Assembly (NCBI GenBank): GCA_005888395.1
Contig: VAXF01000130.1
Coordinates: 1-5,031 of the forward strand
From: Actinomycetota bacterium
Lineage (GTDB): Bacteria; Actinomycetota; Acidimicrobiia; Acidimicrobiales; AC-25
Reading direction: 5' to 3'
Length of the DNA stretch: 5,031 nt
The position numbers were made by a program, and so were the translations under genes. Each line of letters begins with the position of its first letter. The first letter of the stretch is position 1. Below are positions 1 through 5,031 of the stretch, piece after piece. The notes beneath the pieces were generated by a model. The model was not told the DNA's origin and made no database searches. It saw nothing but the letters and a program-made list of their open reading frames with translations.

Positions 1-24
1 CTCTACGGACGGCCGGAACGTCGG

Positions 25-1335
25 TCATCTCGGCCCGCAAACCCGCTGGATGGCGTACACGTTGTAGCTGTGTCCGAGCCTGACGGGCCGCACCCCCACC
101 AGGGTACGCGTGCAGCCAGTGGGGTCTCGCGCCAGCCGGTCGAGCAGCGAGTGCTCGTCGGTGTGGTACTTGCGGTCGTAGGTGTCGAAGACCATGACGT
201 AGTCGACGTGGCGGTGGCGCAAGAAGGCCGAGTACGCGTCCGGTGTGGCCCAGCTCCGGCGGGCGATGCTCTCGGGAAAGAACTCCGAGTCGAGCCGGGC
301 CCCGTGGCGGATGAGCTGGTACATGCCCACCTTCCCGTCGCCGGCGCGCAGGATGCGATAGGTGTGGCCCGGGGCGAACTGCGGCGAGGCGACGAACGTC
401 AGCACGGTGGTGTTCGGCGTGCGCCAGAGCGCGCCCCAGGCGTACGCGGTGTCGAGCGCCGGGACGACGATCCGGTTGAGCACCAGCAGGACCAGGAAGA
501 CGAACGGGGCCACCCACCACAACCACGCGGGCCGCACGGTGATCAGCCACCGGATCACGAGCAGCGCGAAGGGCAGTGCGATCACAACGACGCGCACGCC
601 CACGGTGTCGCCGAGGGCGATGAGCGCGTCGTGCCGGGGCGTATCGCGGAAGACGGGCGAGACGAAGACGAGGACAGCGGCAGGCACTGCCGGCACCAGC
701 GACGCGACGTACCAGCCGACGAGGGCGCGCCGCGCCGGCTCCCACCAGAACCGGATCGCCACGACGCCTGCGACCATGGGCAGCATGACGGCGGGGTGGG
801 TGGCCTGCGCGAGCGCGGCGAGGATCGCGGCGGTGCCGCGGCGACCTCGGCGCCAGCAGCCGATGGCTGCGAAGAGGAAGGCCGCCGCCCACAAGAACGG
901 AAGTTGGCCGATGATCGGGGCGGCGACGAGGATGGGATCGACGAGCAACGCTGCCGCCCACCAACTGCGACGCAGCTCTGGGAACGCCCAGAACCTCGCG
1001 GCCACGAGAGCGAGGAAGCCCACGACGATCCAGACGGTCACGGCCCACTCGCCGAGCACGAGCCACAGCACGGCCGCCGCGAGCCACGGCACGAACGCGT
1101 ACGGAAACGCGTACGCCTGCCCGTGACCGACAACCGGCATGTGGAACGGGACGAGATGGGCGCGACGCAACCGATCGCTCACGTACCAGACGTGGGCGTA
1201 GTTGCTCATGCTGTCGTGCGAAACAAACACGCGGTGGCGCAGGATCAGCGCCAGCACCACGACCCAGGCGGCGACAGCTCCCACGAAAACGACGTCGCCC
1301 GCCCGATCGACGATGCCTGTGAGTGAGGGCGGCAC
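25..1335 (-). CDS. Polytopic membrane protein, GT-C glycosyltransferase-like
   Basis: Predicted integral membrane protein of about 436 aa, read from a GTG at 1335 to a TGA at 25-27. Hydrophobic segments lie near residues 15-32, 79-95, 98-113, 125-142, 146-160, 168-195, 206-226, 245-266 and 271-292. A soluble C-terminal region of about 140 aa follows. The first segment leads into a loop with Asp41 (HDSMSNY), the place where GT-C enzymes carry a catalytic acidic residue, and the loop is rich in aromatic, His and Pro residues. The C-terminal part has an HVDYVMVFD stretch like the ends of GT-C/PTPS-related membrane proteins. I infer use of a polyprenyl-phosphate-sugar donor outside the membrane, but no family-specific signature was recognised. 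The reading frame stays open to 1629, but that extension is low-complexity and antisense to the deacetylase gene. An alternative start is the GTG at 1284. The class call is tentative; the membrane-protein call is firm. Confidence 0.8.
   Translation of the reverse strand: MPPSLTGIVDRAGDVVFVGAVAAWVVVLALILRHRVFVSHDSMSNYAHVWYVSDRLRRAHLVPFHMPVVGHGQAYAFPYAFVPWLAAAVLWLVLGEWAVTVWIVVGFLALVAARFWAFPELRRSWWAAALLVDPILVAAPIIGQLPFLWAAAFLFAAIGCWRRGRRGTAAILAALAQATHPAVMLPMVAGVVAIRFWWEPARRALVGWYVASLVPAVPAAVLVFVSPVFRDTPRHDALIALGDTVGVRVVVIALPFALLVIRWLITVRPAWLWWVAPFVFLVLLVLNRIVVPALDTAYAWGALWRTPNTTVLTFVASPQFAPGHTYRILRAGDGKVGMYQLIRHGARLDSEFFPESIARRSWATPDAYSAFLRHRHVDYVMVFDTYDRKYHTDEHSLLDRLARDPTGCTRTLVGVRPVRLGHSYNVYAIQRVCGPR
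1094..1115. repeat. Short tandem direct repeat inside the GT-C-like gene
   Basis: AACGCGTACG occurs at 1094-1103 and again at 1106-1115, a 12-bp period that equals four codons. On the minus strand it encodes YAFP followed by YAFV (residues 75-82), so it looks like an in-frame duplication just before a membrane segment. It keeps the reading frame. Confidence 0.6.
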
Positions 1336-2359
1336 GTCGGTCCGGGCACGGCTCGTCTCTGGCGTCGCGATGGTGGCGCTCCTCGTTCCTGGGCTGACCG
1401 CGCTGCACAGTAGGGCGAGGCCGGACGTGCTGATCGGCATCGCCGGCGTCGTGGTCGCGGCGGTGACGGCCGTCCTCGTCGCCCGCGTGTCGCGACACGC
1501 TCTGGCGCTGGGCGTCGCGTTGGTCGCCGCCGGGGGTTGGCTCCTTTCGCAGGCTGGACGCGGCCCGATCGCCTGGCCCATCGCAGTAGTGGTGGGCGCG
1601 GGGTCGGGGCTGATGCTCGCCCGTCCCACTCACCCGTCGTCCCGACTGCCGGGCGCGGGCGGCGCGGCCCTCGCCTTGGGAATGGCGTGCTGGATCGGTG
1701 CCAACTCGACCAGCGCGCAGTGGTTCGGACGTGTCGTCAGCCATGGCCCGAGTGACCGGCGCGAGGTCGCGCTCACGTTCGACGACGGTCCCAACATCGT
1801 CTACACGCTCGAGGTCCGCGACGTGCTCGACCGCTACGGCGTCAAGGGCACGTTCTTCACCGTCGGTAAGGCGCTCGACAAGCGGCCCGACATCTCGCGC
1901 GCGCTCCTGCAGGACGGCCACCTGCTCGGCAACCACTCGTACCTGCACGACGAGCTCCGGTGGCTCGACCCGCGCTATCCGGAGCTGGCGCGCACCCAGC
2001 ACGCGTTCCGGCGCGACCTCGGCGTGTGCCCCACCTTCTACCGGCCGCCGCACGGCCAGCACACGCCGTTCATGGCCTGGGTGGTGCACCGCCACCACAT
2101 GACGATGGTCACGTGGGATGCGTCGGCCGGGGACTGGGCCACCCACGACGCGGCCCTCGTCGCCCGCCGCATCCTGCGCAAGGTCAGGCCCGGCTCGATC
2201 ATCGACCTCCACGACGGCCTCGACGGCAACCTGGTCGCCGACAGGTCGGTGCTGGTGCGGGCCCTGCCACGCATCCTCGACGGTCTGCGGGCGCGGGGCC
2301 TGCACCCGGTCCGCCTCGACCTGCTGCTGGGGAAGACCCCCTACGCCGGTTCGTGCTGA
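1313..2359 (+). CDS. Membrane-anchored polysaccharide deacetylase (NodB/CE4)
   Basis: Predicted metal-dependent deacetylase of 348 aa that removes N-acyl (or O-acyl) groups from a sugar. The N-terminal 130 residues hold about five hydrophobic segments (near 17-31, 39-57, 63-79, 86-103, 114-130), then the NodB domain runs from about 150 to 340. All CE4 motifs are visible: TFDDGP at 155-160 (base Asp157, metal ligand Asp158), HSYLH at 208-212 (metal His208 and His212), RPPHG at 244-248, WDASAGDW at 268-275 and DLHDG at 298-302 (catalytic His300). The enzyme therefore looks intact. Start choice is uncertain: ATG 1313, GTG 1319 or ATG 1370 are all in frame and none has a strong ribosome binding site; translation upstream of 1313 is antisense to the GT-C-like gene and looks non-coding. 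Its 3' end overlaps the GT2 gene by 19 bp. The substrate is not readable; peptidoglycan, a secreted polysaccharide or a lipid-linked amino sugar (as for ArnD/NaxD) are all possible. Confidence 0.93.
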   Translation: MPVSEGGTSVRARLVSGVAMVALLVPGLTALHSRARPDVLIGIAGVVVAAVTAVLVARVSRHALALGVALVAAGGWLLSQAGRGPIAWPIAVVVGAGSGLMLARPTHPSSRLPGAGGAALALGMACWIGANSTSAQWFGRVVSHGPSDRREVALTFDDGPNIVYTLEVRDVLDRYGVKGTFFTVGKALDKRPDISRALLQDGHLLGNHSYLHDELRWLDPRYPELARTQHAFRRDLGVCPTFYRPPHGQHTPFMAWVVHRHHMTMVTWDASAGDWATHDAALVARRILRKVRPGSIIDLHDGLDGNLVADRSVLVRALPRILDGLRARGLHPVRLDLLLGKTPYAGSC

Positions 2360-3063
2360 GGGCGCCGGCGCGCGACGCGCACGGCCGCGGCCGGGATCAT
2401 GGCGAAGTCGATGGCGGCGTCGACCAGCCGGGTCCTCGAGCGGTAGAGCGGCACCGGCACCACCACGTCGTTGCGCACCCGGTAGCCGAGGCGGCACATG
2501 ACCACGGCGACCTCGACCGTCTCGCTGTACTTGTAGCCGCGGTAGTAGCCGAGCGCGTCGGCCAGCGCGCCGAGGCGGAAGACGCGCAGCCCCGACTCGA
2601 CGTCGAGCAGTCGCTTGCCTGCCCATAGCGACGCCCACGCGCTCAGCAACCAGTTGCCGGCCCGCTTGTGCGGCGGGTAGCCGGACAGGTCGCGGCGTGC
2701 GAGCAGCGCGTCGAGCCTCTCCGACGTCGCGATGCGGTGCAGCTCGTCGAGGGTGGCGAGGTCGTGTTGACCGTCGGCGTCGACGGTGTACACGAGGTCG
2801 CCGGGATGGAGGTCGGTGCGCTCGCGAAGGTGGGTGAACGCCAAGTAGTAGGCCGCCGACATGCCCTGGTTCACGTCGAAGGTGAGCAGCCGGGCATGCT
2901 CGTGGCCGGGAAGCCAGCCCTCGACGGCGGCGCGGGTGCCGTCGGTGGAGCCGTCGTCGACGACGATCAGCTCGTCGATCATCGGGTAGAGCCACTCGAG
3001 CACGCCCGCGACGGTGGGCGCCTCGTTGTAAGCGGGCACCACCGCCACCCGCCTGGGAGTCAT
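2341..3063 (-). CDS. Glycosyltransferase family 2 (polyprenyl-P-sugar synthase-like)
   Basis: Predicted cytoplasmic GT-A fold glycosyltransferase of 240 aa, ATG at 3063 to TAG at 2341-2343. Motifs in order: VVPAYNE at 8-14, the nucleotide-binding VVDDGSTDGT at 34-43, NQG at 65-67, the metal-binding DADGQH at 95-100 and DVESGLRVFR at 154-163, which matches the position of the D-x-x-SG-x-R-x-F block of dolichol/undecaprenyl-phosphate sugar synthases. There is no C-terminal membrane helix pair as in ArnC or GtrB; the protein ends in a basic tail (ARRRPQHEPA), with one weakly hydrophobic stretch near 215-230. Donor sugar and acceptor cannot be read. Its start codon overlaps the stop of the transporter gene as ATGA, so the two are probably co-transcribed and translationally coupled. 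The frame continues open far upstream of 3063 with no stop, but there it is antisense to the CoA-transferase gene and overlaps the transporter gene out of frame, with Arg/Ala/Pro-rich shadow composition, so it is not part of the gene. Confidence 0.93.
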   Translation of the reverse strand: MTPRRVAVVPAYNEAPTVAGVLEWLYPMIDELIVVDDGSTDGTRAAVEGWLPGHEHARLLTFDVNQGMSAAYYLAFTHLRERTDLHPGDLVYTVDADGQHDLATLDELHRIATSERLDALLARRDLSGYPPHKRAGNWLLSAWASLWAGKRLLDVESGLRVFRLGALADALGYYRGYKYSETVEVAVVMCRLGYRVRNDVVVPVPLYRSRTRLVDAAIDFAMIPAAAVRVARRRPQHEPA

Positions 3064-3932
3064 CGGCTTGCCCGGGGCGCGGGCACGCTCGCATCGGGTC
3101 CGGCGACCACGGGGGAGCGGGCGAGGACGACGATCCCGGCCACGATCGCGGCGAGGCCCGCGATCTCGGCCAGCGGCGCCAGCCCATGGCGACCGAGCTG
3201 CTCGTGGAAGAGATACGTGCCGATGCCGACGCTCGCCAGCGGCTCGACCACCATGATCACCGGCAGCGAGGCCGAGAGCGGGCCGGCCTGGTACGCGGAC
3301 TGCACGAGCAGCACGGCCGCGCCGCCGACGGCGAGCAGCGCGTACGGCGGCCAGTGGCCGAGCAGCTCGCGCAGTCCGGCACGGGCGAGGGACGCGTTCA
3401 CCTTGGTCAACGCGGCCATCAGCGCGAACAGAAGCCCGGCGCCCGCGGCGAGGAGCATTGCGCGCTGTCGCTCGTCCCGGTGACGTGACGCGGCGACGAC
3501 CACCACGATCGGCACGGCGCACGCCGCGGCGAGGAACGCCCACGCGCCGAACGAGATCGTCGTGCGCCCGCGGGCGGGCGCGGCCACGGAGAGGAATGAC
3601 GACAGGCCGGCAACTATCGCCACCGCGCCGATCCACTCCCGCCGGTGGACGCGTGCGCGCGACAGGAGCGCGCCCAGCGGGAGGGCGAACAGGAGCGCGC
3701 TCACGAGCAGGGGCTGCACGAGCACGAGCGAGCCGCGTCCGAGAGCGAGGAACTGCAGGCCATAGGCCGCAACGTTGGCCGCGATGCCGAGCTGCCACAA
3801 CGGCCGGTGGGCAAGGTCGACGAGCAGGCGCGGGTGGAGGCCCGCGGCCGTCGCCTGGCGGGCGCTGCGCTGTTGCAGCGCCGTAGCCGCCGCGTAGCAG
3901 AACGCGGAGCCGAGCGCGATCACGACGACCAT
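3060..3932 (-). CDS. DMT superfamily (EamA-type) transporter
   Basis: Predicted inner-membrane transporter of 290 aa, ATG at 3932 to TGA at 3060-3062. Nine hydrophobic segments are seen (near 2-20, 45-64, 68-90, 99-117, 126-148, 158-177, 194-213, 218-242, 250-272); a tenth may be hidden. Two related halves show the usual DMT pattern: LVQPLLVSALLF then a basic loop and EWIGAVAIVAG in the first half, and MVVEPLASVGIG, LFHEQLG and AGLAAIVAGIVVLA in the second. The C-terminal 18 residues are a short polar tail. DMT members export metabolites or amino acids, and some (ArnE/ArnF) flip lipid-linked sugars; NIPA-type Mg transporters are distant relatives. Coupling to the GT2 gene by a 4-bp overlap favours a role with a glycosyltransferase product, but that is inference. 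No strong ribosome binding site precedes the ATG. Confidence 0.9.
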   Translation of the reverse strand: MVVVIALGSAFCYAAATALQQRSARQATAAGLHPRLLVDLAHRPLWQLGIAANVAAYGLQFLALGRGSLVLVQPLLVSALLFALPLGALLSRARVHRREWIGAVAIVAGLSSFLSVAAPARGRTTISFGAWAFLAAACAVPIVVVVAASRHRDERQRAMLLAAGAGLLFALMAALTKVNASLARAGLRELLGHWPPYALLAVGGAAVLLVQSAYQAGPLSASLPVIMVVEPLASVGIGTYLFHEQLGRHGLAPLAEIAGLAAIVAGIVVLARSPVVAGPDASVPAPRASR

Positions 3933-3997
3933 GACGACTCGGGAACCTACCTGCGGGGGCGGCGTCTAACGTCGCTCCCACGGCGCCGGATGGGGCA

Positions 3998-4037
3998 GGG
4001 GCCCCGTCGTCGGCGAGGAAGGCGGGGTTGGGGCCCC
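3998..4037. repeat. Pair of GGGGCCCC palindromes, 32 bp apart
   Basis: The 8-bp palindrome GGGGCCCC occurs at 3998-4005 and again at 4030-4037, each followed by G. The start-to-start distance is 32 bp, about three helical turns, so both would face the same side of the DNA. This could be a paired operator upstream of the CoA-transferase ribosome binding site, or a stem formed by the two copies in the leader RNA. In such GC-rich DNA chance remains a real possibility. Confidence 0.4.
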
Positions 4038-4044
4038 GCTCGGG

Positions 4045-4050
4045 AAGGAG
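4045..4050 (+). promoter_or_regulatory. Ribosome binding site of the CoA-transferase gene
   Basis: AAGGAG, within GGGAAGGAG at 4042-4050, lies 3 nt before the ATG at 4054. The spacing is short, but this is the clearest Shine-Dalgarno sequence in the window. It favours 4054 over the in-frame ATG at 4075. The frame is closed by a TAA at 3967-3969, and there is no other ATG or GTG between that stop and 4054. Confidence 0.65.
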
Positions 4051-4053
4051 ACA

Positions 4054-5031
4054 ATGCCGGGGGCGCTGGAGGGCATGCGAATCCTGGACCTGTCGTGGGG
4101 CATCGCGGGTCCGCTCGGGGTGTTGTTGCTGGCCGAGCACGGCGCCGACGTGGTGAAGGTCGAGCCGCCGGGCGGCGATCCGTTCCGCGCCTACGAGGGC
4201 TCCCGGTGCTGGAACCGCAGCCGCCGGTCGATGGTGCTCGATCTCGAGACCGAGCGCGGGCGCGACGACTTCCTGCGCCTCGCCGCCTCCGCCGACGCGG
4301 TCGTCGAGAGCTTCCGGCCGGGGGTGCTCGACCGGCTGGGCGTCGGCGACGACGCGATGCGCGCCGTCAACCCGCGTCTCGTCGTGGTCTCCTGCCCGCC
4401 GTACCCGGCGGGCCATCGCCTTGCGACCCGGCCCGGGTACGACGCGCTCGTGCAGGCGAGCAGCGGGCTCATGTGGGAGCAGCCCGGCTGGCGCACCGGT
4501 CCCGTGTTCCTCCACATGCCCGTTCCGAGCATGGGCGCTCTCTACCTCGTGGCCCTCGGCCTGCTCGCCGGACTGTCGGCGCGCGAGCGCACCGGGCGGG
4601 GCCAGCACGTCGAGACCTCGCTGTTCCAGGGCGCGCTGCTGTACACGACGCAGATCTGGCAGGACGTCGAGCGGGCCGACGCCGGCTATCACGAGCTGAT
4701 GGGCAAGACGTACCCGCCAGGCGTCCACCAGTCCACGATCTTCGAGTGCGCCGGCGGTGAGTGGCTGCACCTGTCGGTGATGTCGGGGCTCACGCCGACC
4801 GCGAGCGTCGATGACGTGCTCGGCCTCGAAGGTGTGCCCGACCCGCTGACGGCGATGAGCCTTCCCGCCGCCGAACAGCGAGTCATCGGCGAGCGGCGGC
4901 GGGAGAAGTTCAGGGAGTGGAAGCGCGACGAGCTCGTCGATGCGTTGCGCGCCTGTAATCACGCGGTCGACCCGATCCTGCCGGCCGGTGAGGTCCTCCG
5001 GCACCCGCAGACCATCGCCAACGAGATGGCG
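4054..5031 (+). CDS. CaiB/BaiF family III CoA-transferase (3' end cut by window)
   Basis: Predicted cytoplasmic family III CoA-transferase that would move CoA between carboxylic acids (or act as an acyl-CoA racemase, a fold relative). The window holds the first 326 codons; family members are usually about 380-420 aa, so the C-terminus is missing. Family landmarks: MRILDLSWGIAGPLG at 8-22, LAEHGADVVKVEPPGGDPFR at 26-45, the RSMVLDL strand at 58-64, ESFRPGVLDRLG at 85-96, RPGYDALVQASSG at 126-138, TGRGQHVETSL at 180-190 and the AGEVLRHPQT block at 311-320. The residue aligned by me with the catalytic Asp of CaiB/Frc (the Asp of the usual GxGQxVD motif) is Glu187. The usual Gly-rich loop before RPGYD reads SCPPYPAGHR. 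ATG 4054 is supported by AAGGAG at 4045-4050; an in-frame ATG at 4075 is less likely. Substrate unknown. Confidence 0.92.
   Translation, partial: MPGALEGMRILDLSWGIAGPLGVLLLAEHGADVVKVEPPGGDPFRAYEGSRCWNRSRRSMVLDLETERGRDDFLRLAASADAVVESFRPGVLDRLGVGDDAMRAVNPRLVVVSCPPYPAGHRLATRPGYDALVQASSGLMWEQPGWRTGPVFLHMPVPSMGALYLVALGLLAGLSARERTGRGQHVETSLFQGALLYTTQIWQDVERADAGYHELMGKTYPPGVHQSTIFECAGGEWLHLSVMSGLTPTASVDDVLGLEGVPDPLTAMSLPAAEQRVIGERRREKFREWKRDELVDALRACNHAVDPILPAGEVLRHPQTIANEMA

Larger units (their letters stand above)
3933..4053. promoter_or_regulatory. Divergent intergenic region, transporter / CoA-transferase
   Basis: A 121-bp gap between two divergent genes, the only real non-coding stretch in the window, so promoters for both directions should lie here. 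Weak -10-like hexamers of the TAnnnT type are TAACGT on the plus strand at 3967-3972 and TAGGTT on the minus strand (3949 down to 3944). The latter would start transcription only a few bases before the transporter ATG at 3932, giving a nearly leaderless mRNA. No convincing -35 box was seen for either. Two GGGGCCCC palindromes lie on the CoA-transferase side. Confidence 0.45.

Noticed and set aside
1..24. Possible end of a neighbouring gene or terminator left of the GT-C-like stop
   Set aside because: Only 24 bp are available. I see no stem with a T-run and no readable motif, so nothing can be supported.
1202..1312. N-terminal extension of the deacetylase to an ATG at 1202
   Set aside because: The extra 37 residues are Thr/Ser-rich, without hydrophobic pattern, and overlap the coding part of the GT-C-like gene on the other strand.
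70..1326. Plus-strand 418-aa open frame opposite the GT-C-like gene
   Set aside because: Its composition is highly charged and repetitive in Asp, Glu, Arg, His and Gly, with no domain. The opposite strand encodes regular membrane helices, so this is the antisense shadow.
1336..1629. N-terminal extension of the GT-C-like protein to 1629
   Set aside because: The 98 added residues are low-complexity Ala/Thr/Pro/Arg and lie antisense to the membrane segments of the deacetylase.
3645..4760. Plus-strand 371-aa open frame spanning transporter, intergenic region and CoA-transferase
   Set aside because: It runs antisense to the transporter and in a different frame from the well-supported CoA-transferase, with Arg/Gly/Ala-rich content and no motif.
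3064..5004. Minus-strand open frame continuing upstream of the GT2 gene, giving a potential 887-aa protein
   Set aside because: The GT2 fold begins right after the ATG at 3063. The extension overlaps the transporter gene out of frame on the same strand and is antisense to the CoA-transferase gene. Both of those have clear family motifs, while the extension is Arg/Ala/Pro/Gly-rich as expected for a shadow frame in GC-rich DNA.

Overview
This is a high-GC window (roughly 70% by eye, with G or C at most third codon positions). It fits a high-GC actinobacterium or a similar high-GC lineage, but there is no rRNA or marker gene to place it further. I see no tRNA, rRNA, CRISPR array, insertion sequence or integrase.

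There are five protein genes and almost no spare DNA. From the left: (1) a minus-strand polytopic membrane protein with the layout of a GT-C type glycosyltransferase, about 25-1335; (2) divergent to it, a plus-strand membrane-anchored NodB/CE4 polysaccharide deacetylase, about 1313-2359; (3) convergent with that, and overlapping its 3' end by 19 bp, a minus-strand GT2 glycosyltransferase, 2341-3063; (4) upstream of the GT2 gene on the same strand and joined to it by an ATGA overlap, a DMT/EamA-type transporter, 3060-3932; (5) after a 121-bp divergent intergenic region carrying two GGGGCCCC palindromes, a plus-strand CaiB/BaiF (family III) CoA-transferase, 4054 to the window end, where it is cut off.

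The first four genes make sense together. A GT2 enzyme, a small-molecule/lipid DMT transporter, a CE4 deacetylase and a GT-C-like membrane protein are the same four functional classes found in the Arn pathway (ArnC, ArnEF, ArnD, ArnT) and in the Francisella FlmF2/NaxD/FlmK galactosamine pathway. The working hypothesis is a lipid-linked sugar route: GT2 loads a sugar onto polyprenyl phosphate, CE4 deacetylates it, DMT moves it across the membrane and GT-C attaches it to an envelope polymer. This is inference from gene classes and proximity; no substrate can be read from the sequence. The CoA-transferase belongs to acyl-CoA metabolism and is probably a separate transcription unit.
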